37,713 nt of DNA, taken from positions 1 through 37,713 of the forward strand of contig JAHEJJ010000031.1 in assembly GCA_024638915.1 (NCBI GenBank), read 5' to 3'. The stretch comes from Robiginitalea sp. GTDB taxonomy: Bacteria; Bacteroidota; Bacteroidia; Flavobacteriales; Flavobacteriaceae. Made by a program: the position numbers and the translations under genes. The notes below the pieces were generated by a model. That model had not been told where the DNA came from, searched no databases, and saw only the letters and a program-made list of their open reading frames with translations. Of the stretch, positions 30,653-37,622 are shown in pieces. Every line of letters starts with the position of its first letter. The first letter of the stretch is position 1.

Positions 30653-30802
30653 TTAATGACAACCACAGTCGTCCTGACCGCATGAACTGGCAGATTTCCC
30701 TCTCCCGGGAGCAGTTTTTGGCCATAGGTATTTTTTTACCAAAAATACAAGGGCGGCGATGAGCGTGATATAGACTAATACTTCCTGAAAATCCATTTTC
30801 AT
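30653..30802 (-). CDS. FeoB-associated Cys-rich membrane protein
   Basis: A 49-residue peptide with one transmembrane helix (about residues 7-24, VLVYITLIAALVFLVKKYLW), a basic stretch and a Cys-rich tail ending CGQDDCGCH. This matches the small FeoB-associated Cys-rich family found next to feoB in many bacteria; it may help bind ferrous iron at the FeoB pore. The start was set at 30802 because its ATG overlaps the feoB stop (TGATG), the same junction as between feoA and feoB; a longer frame starting at 30928 runs through feoB in another frame and is rejected. The Met at codon 3 is an alternative start. Confidence 0.85.
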   Translation of the reverse strand: MKMDFQEVLVYITLIAALVFLVKKYLWPKTAPGRGKSASSCGQDDCGCH

Positions 30803-33039
30803 CAATGAAGGATTTGATATGTGATCAGAGATACAAGATACGCAAAAACCGTCATAAAGCCCAATTGCAACAGTGGCCAGCGCCAGCTGTTGGTTTCTTT
30901 TTTTACCACGGCGAGGGTACTCATGCACTGCATAGCGAAGGCATAAAAAAGAATGAGTGAAATACCGGAGGCCAGGTTAAATAACGGCTTTTTCGTATCC
31001 GGATGGATCTCTGCCGCCATGCGTCCCTTAATGGTTTCCTCCTCATCATTCCCAACGCTATAAATCGTGGCCAATGTCGCGACAAAAACTTCCCGGGCTG
31101 CAAAGGAGGTGAGGATCGCAATTCCGATCTTCCAGTCATAGCCCAGGGGTTTAACAAGGGGTTCGAAACTTTTTCCGATATTCCCAATTAAAGAATGCTC
31201 CAGTCGATAACTTGCAATTTCCTGACCTTTGGCAGCCTCCTGTAACTGCCTGGTTTTTATCTCCACTGATACCTTTGGTGAATGGGTTACACCTGTGTTT
31301 AAGTCTTTATCATCACTTAATTGATCCCCTGATGAATATTCCTCAAGTTTATCATTCATAAAGGCTTTACTATAAGTGGAAAAACCTTCATTTTTAATTC
31401 GTTCCGCTATAATCTCTTCAGCATTTTTAAATTCATAGCTAAATCCGTTGGAGCCCAGGAACCATAAAACGATAGATATGGCCAGGATAATCTTACCGGC
31501 GCCTACTACGAAGCTTTTGGTTTTTTCAACTACGGTATAGATGACGTTCCTCAGAAGCGGTAATTTATAACTGGGCATTTCTACCATAAAAAACGATCTC
31601 CCCTCGATTTTTAAAACTCTGTGAAGAACAAGGGCAGCCAGGATAGCGGTGGCAAAACCCAGCAGATAAAGGAGCATCAGCGTGAGTGCCTGGTAACTCA
31701 GGCCCAACACACTGCCTTCCGGTATTACCAAAGCGATGATAATAAGATAAACCGGCAGTCTTGCTGAACAGGTGGTAAATGGGGTAACGAGAATGGTGAT
31801 CAGGCGTTCTTTCCAGTTCTCTATATTCCGCGTAGCCATTACCGCAGGAATCGCACAGGCGGTACCCGAGATGAGGGGAACAACGCTTTTACCGCTCAGG
31901 CCGAACGGTCTCATCAGGCGATCCATAAGGAAAACTACCCTGCTCATATAACCCGACTCTTCCAGTAATGAAATAAATAAAAACAGGAAAGCAATCTGTG
32001 GGATAAAAATCACAATACCTCCGATTCCGGCCAGAATGCCTTCAGCTAACAGATTGGTGAACACTCCTGGGGGCAGGGAATTTTTGACCCACTCGCTCGC
32101 AGATGCAAACTGAGCATCGATAAAATCCATAGGGATCTGGCTCCAATCGAATATAGCCTGGAATATGAGCAACAACAGTAAAACAAAGATCAGATATCCA
32201 AAGATCTTATGCGTCAGGATACGGTCTAAAGATGCTCTTAAACCTTTCGCTGCCGAAGGGTCTACCCTATAAGTCTCTTTGAGTACATTATTGATAAAAC
32301 GATATCGGTAAATAGTCTCTTTATGCTGAAGTCTTTTGAGTTCAGCCTTCGACTTGGTAGGTAAGAGTTCGCTGCTTTGAAGCCTGTCTTTTTCAAGAGG
32401 CATAAAGTTTACATCCTGGGTAATGACCAACCACAGTTTATAAAGCTCTTCTCCGGGAAATGTCTTTTGGAGCCGCTCGAAATATTCGGGCGCGATATGA
32501 CTGGCATTGATGACCGCCTCTGTAGAAAGCTCCGAATAATTGGCAATTGATGTTTTGAGCTCTTCAATACCCGTCCCTTTTCGGGTACTCACCAGCGCAA
32601 TCCTGGTATCTAGTTTTTGTTCAAGCTCCTTTATGTTCAGAGTAATCCCTTTTTTCACCATACGATCGGCCATATTGATCACCAACAGGGTTGGGATCTT
32701 AAGGTCTTTGATCTGTGTAAAAAGCAGAAGGTTTCTTTTAAGGTTTTCAATATCGGTGATCACCACGGCCACATCAGGAAAATCTTCATTTCGCTTGTTT
32801 AACAGCAGCTCGACCACAACACTTTCGTCCAGGGAGGTGGTATTTAAACTATAGGTTCCGGGAAGATCTATGATATGGGCTTTCTGTCCATTACTCAGTT
32901 TGCAGATACCCTCTTTCTTTTCAACGGTGATTCCTGGATAGTTCCCGACCTTCTGTTTCAAGCCGGTTAATTGATTAAATACCGAAGTCTTACCCGTATT
33001 GGGGTTACCGATAAGAGCTACTTTGATACTGTTCGACAT
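30802..33039 (-). CDS. feoB: Ferrous iron transport protein B
   Basis: A 745-residue inner-membrane ferrous iron transporter. The N-terminal G-domain shows GNPNTGKTS (11-19, P-loop), the switch region NYPGITVEKKEG, DLPGTYSL and NMAD (in place of NKxD). A helical spacer follows (about 175-275), then the polytopic domain starting at TM1 (IFGYLIFVLLLLLIFQAIF) with the gate motifs SGTACAIPAVMATRNI and CSARLPVYLIII, and a second half (SFAAREVFVATLATIYS). It takes up Fe(II) in a GTP-dependent manner. Its ATG overlaps the feoA stop and its stop overlaps the next ATG, so feoA, feoB and the Cys-rich peptide gene are tightly coupled. The CxxC-like and Cys residues expected in the gates are present. Confidence 0.95.
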   Translation of the reverse strand: MSNSIKVALIGNPNTGKTSVFNQLTGLKQKVGNYPGITVEKKEGICKLSNGQKAHIIDLPGTYSLNTTSLDESVVVELLLNKRNEDFPDVAVVITDIENLKRNLLLFTQIKDLKIPTLLVINMADRMVKKGITLNIKELEQKLDTRIALVSTRKGTGIEELKTSIANYSELSTEAVINASHIAPEYFERLQKTFPGEELYKLWLVITQDVNFMPLEKDRLQSSELLPTKSKAELKRLQHKETIYRYRFINNVLKETYRVDPSAAKGLRASLDRILTHKIFGYLIFVLLLLLIFQAIFDWSQIPMDFIDAQFASASEWVKNSLPPGVFTNLLAEGILAGIGGIVIFIPQIAFLFLFISLLEESGYMSRVVFLMDRLMRPFGLSGKSVVPLISGTACAIPAVMATRNIENWKERLITILVTPFTTCSARLPVYLIIIALVIPEGSVLGLSYQALTLMLLYLLGFATAILAALVLHRVLKIEGRSFFMVEMPSYKLPLLRNVIYTVVEKTKSFVVGAGKIILAISIVLWFLGSNGFSYEFKNAEEIIAERIKNEGFSTYSKAFMNDKLEEYSSGDQLSDDKDLNTGVTHSPKVSVEIKTRQLQEAAKGQEIASYRLEHSLIGNIGKSFEPLVKPLGYDWKIGIAILTSFAAREVFVATLATIYSVGNDEEETIKGRMAAEIHPDTKKPLFNLASGISLILFYAFAMQCMSTLAVVKKETNSWRWPLLQLGFMTVFAYLVSLITYQILH

Positions 33040-33296
33040 CAGACTGTGGAATCTTCTTTTACTTCCAGGATAATCCGACTGGCGATATCCCTTCGAATGG
33101 CGATATGTGAACCGTTTACATTGATATAAAATGGATCTTTCAGAGGTGCTATTTGAACTAATTCAAGAAGATTTCCGGGCAGACAGCCCAGTTCCAGCAG
33201 TTTTACAGGAATTTCGCCTTCTCCGAATTCCTTTATAACCCCTTTTTGACCCGGACGCAGGTCTGCTACACTAACCTCCAAATTATTTAGAATCAT
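33039..33296 (-). CDS. feoA: FeoA-domain protein
   Basis: An 85-residue cytoplasmic SH3-like FeoA domain (VADLRPGQKGVIKEFGEGEIPVKLLELGCLPGNLLELVQIAPLKDPFYINVNGSHIAIRRDIASRIILE), the soluble partner needed for FeoB activity. A longer frame reaches 33383, but the -7 element at 33309-33316 lies inside that extension, and the extra residues are unlike FeoA. The ATG at 33296 is therefore the start. The stop overlaps the feoB start (TGATG). The predicted leader is about 7 nt. Confidence 0.92.
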   Translation of the reverse strand: MILNNLEVSVADLRPGQKGVIKEFGEGEIPVKLLELGCLPGNLLELVQIAPLKDPFYINVNGSHIAIRRDIASRIILEVKEDSTV

Positions 33297-33308
33297 TTTA
33301 ATTAAGGA

Positions 33309-33316
33309 CAAATGTA
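33309..33316 (-). promoter_or_regulatory. -7 element of the feoAB operon
   Basis: TACATTTG on the minus strand matches TAnnTTTG. The plus-strand context GACAAATGTAA shares GACAAAT-n-TAA with the DtxR-type box at 24359-24374, though much of that identity comes from the -7 element itself. A clear -33 element was not found (a TTTG lies 24 bp away). Confidence 0.5.
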
Positions 33317-33397
33317 AGTGAAAATGCCGAGCTAAGCGCACAAATAAAAACAAAAATCTGGCCTTGAAATTCCGGTTATGCAAGCTATTGAGCAGCT

Positions 33398-34072
33398 TTA
33401 TTCGGAATAGGAAGCTTTTAACACCTCAAGGTCCTTCATCAGCCGTTCTATCTCCTCTGGGCTGGTTCCATTATAGGTGCCCCGAATTCTACGTTCTTTG
33501 TCGACCAGGATGAAATTCTCGGTGTGGATCATATCGAATGGTCCCGCTGCCTGAAAGTCTTTTACGGCCAGATAAGACTTCCTGGCCAGATCGTAAATTT
33601 CCTTTTTATCGCCTGTAACCAGGTTCCATTTATGATCAGCTACGCCTTTTTCAAGCGCATATTTTTTTAACTGGGCTACGGAATCGATCTCTGGGGTTAC
33701 CGTATGAGAAAGTAGCAAGACATCCTCATCATCCATGATCCTCTGCTGGATATCTACCATGTTTTTGGTCATCAGCGGGCAAATGGTGAGGCAGGTCGTA
33801 AAAAAGAAATCCGCGATATAGATCTTGTTGTGATAGTCTGCTTCGGTTACGATTTTCCCGTTTTGATTTATCAAAGAAAAGTCATCGATGGTATGGTATT
33901 TCTTAACGTAATGAAGCGTACTGTCTACCAGTTCCGGGTTAAAATCCGCAGGCTGGTATATAGGCAAACTATCCTGTGGTTTTAGTGCATTATAAAAGAG
34001 GCCCAGGATAATCACTGAAAGGATCAGCATGACCAGTCCGAATAATTTGTATTTGCTAAAAAAGGATCGCAT
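33398..34072 (-). CDS. SCO1/SenC-family copper-binding/thioredoxin-like protein
   Basis: A 224-residue protein anchored by one N-terminal membrane helix (about 10-29) with a thioredoxin-like domain in the periplasm. The copper ligands of the SCO family are present: C94 and C98 in FFTTCLTICPLM, and H183 in MIHTENFILVD. SCO proteins deliver copper to, or reduce, the CuA centre of cytochrome c oxidase. It has its own full promoter (34086-34117). It lies upstream of feoA on the same strand, with 101 nt between them, so it is not tightly linked to the feo genes. Confidence 0.9.
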   Translation of the reverse strand: MRSFFSKYKLFGLVMLILSVIILGLFYNALKPQDSLPIYQPADFNPELVDSTLHYVKKYHTIDDFSLINQNGKIVTEADYHNKIYIADFFFTTCLTICPLMTKNMVDIQQRIMDDEDVLLLSHTVTPEIDSVAQLKKYALEKGVADHKWNLVTGDKKEIYDLARKSYLAVKDFQAAGPFDMIHTENFILVDKERRIRGTYNGTSPEEIERLMKDLEVLKASYSE

Positions 34073-34085
34073 AACTAAAGAGCAA

Positions 34086-34117
34086 CAAAGTTAATACGGC
34101 CTGCCAGAGTGCGCAAA
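34086..34117 (-). promoter_or_regulatory. Promoter of the SCO gene
   Basis: On the minus strand TTTG (34117-34114), a 20-bp spacer, and TAACTTTG (34093-34086) match the Bacteroidota consensus. The leader would be about 8 nt. Confidence 0.65.
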
Positions 34118-34200
34118 ACTAAATGTGGCAATGGGTATTAAATCTTTCTTAAAATCATACAGAGGTTTCTTCTTTCTTTTTTTAAAAGATCGTAAAAGCG

Positions 34201-34208
34201 TACTTTTG
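34201..34208 (+). promoter_or_regulatory. -7 element for rseP
   Basis: TACTTTTG fits TAnnTTTG, with transcription predicted near 34214 and a ~20-nt leader. No TTTG was seen at the -33 distance. Confidence 0.5.
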
Positions 34209-34233
34209 TTCGTTTTGTGAAGAATAGAAGCTG

Positions 34234-35577
34234 ATGAGTCCCATTATAATCAAAGCCCTGCAATTCCTATTGAGTTTATCCCTGCTGATCGTGCTGCACG
34301 AGTTGGGGCATTTCATTCCCGCCAAGCTGTTTAAAACGAGGGTAGAGAAATTCTATCTCTTCTTCGATGTAAAGTTTTCGCTCTTCAAAAAGAAGATAGG
34401 GGAGACGGTCTACGGCATTGGATGGCTTCCATTGGGAGGTTATGTAAAGATCGCCGGGATGATCGATGAAAGTATGGATACCGAACAGATGGCCCAGGAA
34501 CCAAAACCCTGGGAGTTTCGATCGAAACCTGCCTGGCAGCGGTTGATCATCATGCTCGGCGGAGTTACGGTTAATTTCCTTATCGCGTTTGTGATCTACA
34601 TCCTCACTTCTTTTTATTATGGTGATACGGATATCTCGACCTCCAGTATAAAGGATGGGTACTGGATCACCAATCCTGTTTTAACCGACCTTGGCATAGA
34701 AACCGGCGATGATATCCTATCGATAAACGGCGAGCGGTATGAGAATTATTCCGATCTGCGAAAAAATTTGATTACGGCCGACAAGATTACACTGGAGCGC
34801 GATGGAAATCAGAAGGTGGTTGAATTGCCGGAAGATTTTTTGGGAAAACTCAGCACAGGGACAAATCTTACATTCTTTGAATTGAGGGTTCCATTCATCG
34901 TAGGACAGGTTTCTGATAGTTCCGTTAATCTTGGAGCAGGGTTGAAAAAGGGTGATGTATTTACCAAGCTCAACGGGAGTTCATTGCCTTACTACGATCA
35001 GTATGGTGGATTTTTGGAAGAACACAAAGGAGAGAAAATCGTTGCCGAGATCAAAAGAGAAGGAGCAACCCGCGAGATAAATCTGCAAGTGAGCGAGGAA
35101 GGCAAACTAGGGATCTTTGCCGGGGGGACGATCATGGAAATTGCAGAAATGGGCTATTTTGATATAGTGGAAAAGCAATACGGTTTCTTTGAAAGCTTTG
35201 GTGTAGGGACGAAAAAGTTAATAAATCAGATCTCAGGCTACTGGCAACAACTTGAAAAAATATTTACGCCAAGTACCGGGGCCTATAAAGGCGTGGGGGG
35301 ATTTAAGGCCATTTTTGATATTTTTCCGAGTACCTGGAGTTGGCAGGCCTTTTGGGGCATAACCGCTTTTTTATCGATCATGTTGGCCATCCTTAATCTA
35401 CTACCCATTCCCGCTTTGGATGGTGGTCACGTGATGTTCCTGATCTACGAAATGGCTACCGGTCGTAAACCGACTGATAAATTTCTGGAATATGCACAGA
35501 TGGTAGGCTTTTTCCTTTTGCTGGGGCTGATCATCTTTGCCAATGGTAATGATATCTACAAAGCGGTATTCAAATAG
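34234..35577 (+). CDS. rseP: RseP-type site-2 zinc metalloprotease (M50)
   Basis: A 447-residue intramembrane protease. The zinc motif HELGH (22-26) lies in the first transmembrane helix; the third ligand is in LPIPALDGGHV (Asp396) near the C-terminus. Four membrane segments flank two periplasmic PDZ-like domains (about 135-205 and 215-285, e.g. LGIETGDDILSINGERYENYSDL and GAGLKKGDVFTKLNGSSLPYYDQYGG). In characterised bacteria RseP cleaves anti-sigma factors and remnant signal peptides; its substrates here are unknown. Length and layout are normal. It stands alone with its own promoter, and it is followed by hairpins without a T-run on its strand. Confidence 0.93.
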   Translation: MSPIIIKALQFLLSLSLLIVLHELGHFIPAKLFKTRVEKFYLFFDVKFSLFKKKIGETVYGIGWLPLGGYVKIAGMIDESMDTEQMAQEPKPWEFRSKPAWQRLIIMLGGVTVNFLIAFVIYILTSFYYGDTDISTSSIKDGYWITNPVLTDLGIETGDDILSINGERYENYSDLRKNLITADKITLERDGNQKVVELPEDFLGKLSTGTNLTFFELRVPFIVGQVSDSSVNLGAGLKKGDVFTKLNGSSLPYYDQYGGFLEEHKGEKIVAEIKREGATREINLQVSEEGKLGIFAGGTIMEIAEMGYFDIVEKQYGFFESFGVGTKKLINQISGYWQQLEKIFTPSTGAYKGVGGFKAIFDIFPSTWSWQAFWGITAFLSIMLAILNLLPIPALDGGHVMFLIYEMATGRKPTDKFLEYAQMVGFFLLLGLIIFANGNDIYKAVFK

Positions 35578-35862
35578 GCTTTTGGCAAAAAAATGCCAGC
35601 CTATACTGCCTATAGGCTGACATTTGAGTCACCGGAATAAAACGAAAAACGAAGAACTTGAATCAGCTAACCGGTGACTGTTGCAGGGAACAGAAGTATC
35701 GTGCTAATCTTTGACCCCAGCTAATTACTAACCACTTGCCGAAGATAATAGAGCAGGCTGCATTGCGCTTGCAGGTTGGAAATAGTTTATTTAAATCCAT
35801 ATATTTTTATTGGGCCATTGCAAATTAACCGCTATATTTGCATCCTCAATTTTATGAGATAT
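35578..35862. other. Structured non-coding region between rseP and tRNA-Asn
   Basis: No gene is supported. CAGCCTATA (35597-35605) pairs with TATAGGCTG (35611-35619) in a perfect 9-bp hairpin with a 5-nt loop; seven A before it mean it ends in T7 only on the minus strand. AGTCACCGG (35627-35635) and CCGGTGACT (35671-35679) form another perfect 9-bp pair enclosing 35 nt. Together these may be the folded 3' end of rseP mRNA or a small RNA. From about 35690 to 35800 I see nothing; the tRNA promoter follows. Confidence 0.5.
35810..35840 (+). promoter_or_regulatory. Promoter of tRNA-Asn
   Basis: TTG (35810-35812), a 20-bp spacer, and TATATTTG (35833-35840) match the Bacteroidota promoter consensus. 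Transcription should start about 17 nt before the mature 5' end. Confidence 0.7.
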
Positions 35863-35939
35863 TCCTCCTTAGCTCAGTTGGTTAGAGCATCTGACTGTTA
35901 ATCAGAGGGTCGCTGGTTCGAGTCCAGCAGGGGGAGCCA
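35863..35939 (+). tRNA. tRNA-Asn (GTT)
   Basis: A complete cloverleaf. The acceptor TCCTCCT pairs with AGGGGGA (one T-G pair), the D-arm is GCTC...GAGC, the anticodon stem TCTGA/TCAGA holds loop CTGTTAA (anticodon GTT, Asn), and the T-arm is GCTGG-TTCGAGT-CCAGC. The discriminator is G and CCA is encoded. An intrinsic terminator follows. The 3' half of tRNA genes is a common integration target, and a tyrosine recombinase gene lies 490 nt downstream. Confidence 0.97.
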
Positions 35940-35949
35940 AGTAAACATA

Positions 35950-35985
35950 AAGCTTCAGCGAGTCTCAGACTTCTGAAGCTTTTTT
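35950..35985 (+). terminator. Intrinsic terminator after tRNA-Asn
   Basis: AAGCTTCAG (35950-35958) pairs with CTGAAGCTT (35973-35981). The inner AGTC/GACT (35961-35964 and 35968-35971) pair too, and six T follow the stem. It is a strong terminator for the tRNA transcript. Confidence 0.88.
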
Positions 35986-36427
35986 CATTTGCAAACAATT
36001 CGCAAACACCTCAAATTTTAACATTTATTGAGACATTTGGCTATAAATTGAATGGTTAGCGAGCGAAATACTATTTCGCGCTGCAAGCGTCCCAAAAACT
36101 TACACAAACTAATACTATAAAATGTCTATGCGCAAAATGCCTTTAATTTTAGTTTTACCTAATATTTCACGAAAAAAATTCCATGTTTATAGGCTTTTCC
36201 AGGGTTTTTCACGAAATAATTACTAGAAAAGTTCTTGGTCTTCTTATTAAGTAGTAGAAAATCAAATATTTAAATAACATAACATCGCTTTAGCGTGTTA
36301 TCCTCTTGCTTTTCCCCCCTTAGTTTGCCAACACTTTATGTTGAAGGTTTACGGAAAACTCCATAAGCCTTTTTTACTGCAAGCAAATTGCAGTATGATG
36401 ACTTAAATTACATATAATCTATAAAGA
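35986..36427. repeat. AT-rich, hairpin-dense non-coding region upstream of the recombinase
   Basis: No gene is supported over these ~440 bases (a 34-codon frame from 36122 to 36226 looks accidental). The region contains GCAAACA direct repeats at 35991 and 36002 (11 bp apart). At 36063-36079 GCGAAATA-C-TATTTCGC forms a hairpin, extended by AGC/GCT with a two-base bulge. TTTCACGAAA is repeated at 36165-36174 and 36207-36216 (42 bp apart). ATAACA-t-CGC-TTTA-GCG-TGTTAT (36279-36301) is a hairpin with one bulged T. TACTGCAA...TTGCAGTA (36375-36395) is a perfect 8-bp repeat just before the recombinase gene. Such density suggests recombinase binding or recombination sites. A sigma70-like TATAAT lies at 36413-36418, and no TAnnTTTG was seen. 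Confidence 0.5.
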
Positions 36428-37552
36428 ATGTTTGGTAAGAGTATTACGCTTAAACACTTATCTATTGACAATCGACCTTGCATTGGCCTTCAATTTCGAG
36501 CCCATCGTTCTTTGCAAGAAAAGGTCAATTTACTGGCAAATGTAGAATGGTCTGAGCAGTATCAAATGTATTTTCTGCCGAACACCAAGGAAAACATCCA
36601 ATTGATATATAAGATGTTCAAAGGCGTAGCCTGGATCAACGGGAACTACTTTTTTCACAATAAACCTCTTGCCAATAAAACAACTAAGGGCAACTTTGAA
36701 CGAATAAAACATTCAAAAGATAGGAACCAAGCTCAACTTTGTCCTGACGAATATCTTGAAAAGTTAGAGCTTAAGAAATATGCCCCTAATACAGCAAGAA
36801 TTTATATCTCTTGTTTCGAGGCATTCATGCGTTTTTATTCGGAGGCCGCATTGGACGAATTAGACGAAAATGATGTTCGTAAATACTTGCTTTCTCTAGT
36901 TCGAAAAGGCAGTTCAGATTCCTATATCAATCAAGCCATAAACAGCATCAAATTCTATTATGAGATTGTTTGTGGAATGCCCAATCGGTTTTACTCGATT
37001 GAACGACCAAGGAAATCCAAAAAACTACCAGAGGTACTTTCCGTTATGGAAGTTCAAAGTCTAATGGCCGAAATCAACAATGTAAAACATCGATGCATTG
37101 TCGGTTTACTATATAGCTCGGGGCTAAGAAGATCTGAGGTACTGGCCTTAAGACCAGAGAATATTGATAGTAAACGTATGTTAGTTAAGGTCAACCAAGG
37201 GAAAGGTAAAAAAGATCGGTATACTATTTTAAGTGCCACATTGTTAAAAGAGTTACGCGACTATTACAAGAGATACAACCCAAGGACATATCTCTTTGAA
37301 AGTCCAAATGGACAAGCGTACTCTCCAACTAGTGTAGTCAATATTGTAAGTCGTGCTGCATTAAAAGCGGGAATTAAGAGAAGAGTTACACCACATATGT
37401 TACGTCATAGCTTCGCGACGCATTTATTAGATAAGGGAACAGATTTGCGTAAGATCCAGGTTCTTTTGGGTCATAACTCGAGTAAGACAACGGAAATCTA
37501 TACCCATGTAGCAGAAAATTCCTTCAAGGATATTGATGATTTGTTATCTTAG
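36428..37552 (+). CDS. Tyrosine recombinase/integrase (XerC/D-like)
   Basis: A 374-residue site-specific recombinase. A ~85-residue N-terminal extension (ITLKHLSIDNRPCIGLQF...WSEQYQMYFLPNTKENIQLIYKMFKG...) precedes the SAM-like core-binding domain (about 103-185) and the catalytic domain (about 200-370). Active-site residues are all present: R234 in SSGLRRSEV, Lys in GKGKKDR (about 258-262), H323 and R326 in TPHMLRHSFATHLLDKG, H349 in LLGHNSS, and Y358 in TTEIYTHV. The insertion characteristic of class integron integrases (IntI) between motifs is absent, so it is Xer-like rather than IntI. Codon and base use are more AT-rich than in the rest of the window, which suggests acquisition. It lies downstream of tRNA-Asn and just upstream of a bulged hairpin and a probable cassette-like gene. 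It may mobilise that downstream DNA. Confidence 0.9.
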   Translation: MFGKSITLKHLSIDNRPCIGLQFRAHRSLQEKVNLLANVEWSEQYQMYFLPNTKENIQLIYKMFKGVAWINGNYFFHNKPLANKTTKGNFERIKHSKDRNQAQLCPDEYLEKLELKKYAPNTARIYISCFEAFMRFYSEAALDELDENDVRKYLLSLVRKGSSDSYINQAINSIKFYYEIVCGMPNRFYSIERPRKSKKLPEVLSVMEVQSLMAEINNVKHRCIVGLLYSSGLRRSEVLALRPENIDSKRMLVKVNQGKGKKDRYTILSATLLKELRDYYKRYNPRTYLFESPNGQAYSPTSVVNIVSRAALKAGIKRRVTPHMLRHSFATHLLDKGTDLRKIQVLLGHNSSKTTEIYTHVAENSFKDIDDLLS

Positions 37553-37559
37553 CTATAAG

Positions 37560-37599
37560 TGATATATAGTGCATAATGTACTATATTCAATTGTTAGGT
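37560..37599 (+). repeat. Bulged hairpin followed by integron-core-like GTTAGGT
   Basis: Eight nt after the recombinase stop, TGA-t-ATATAGT (37560-37570) pairs with ACTATATTCA (37580-37589). This is a 10-bp stem with one extrahelical T, and the loop can add three more pairs. Three nt later comes GTTAGGT (37593-37599), which fits GTTRRRY, the 3' core of integron attC/attI sites. No matching 5' core (RYYYAAC) was found, so a full attC is not shown. A new gene begins 24 nt further on. Confidence 0.4.
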
Positions 37600-37622
37600 G
37601 CCATTATTAATTTCCCAAACAA

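Noticed and set aside
30803-30928. Longer N-terminus (start at 30928) for the Cys-rich peptide gene
   Set aside because: The extra 42 codons run through feoB in another frame. The TGATG overlap and family length of ~49 residues support the start at 30802.
36122-36226. 34-codon frame (MSMRKMPLILVLPN...) before the recombinase
   Set aside because: No promoter, no homology recognised, and it overlaps the TTTCACGAAA direct repeats; probably chance.
36279-36301. Hairpin ATAACA...TGTTAT considered as an integron attC site
   Set aside because: It lacks RYYYAAC and GTTRRRY cores in the right places (GTTATCC does not fit), so it is kept only as a structural repeat.
36428-37552. Recombinase as a true integron integrase (IntI)
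   Set aside because: The IntI-specific insertion between the catalytic motifs is missing; the region is of normal Xer length.
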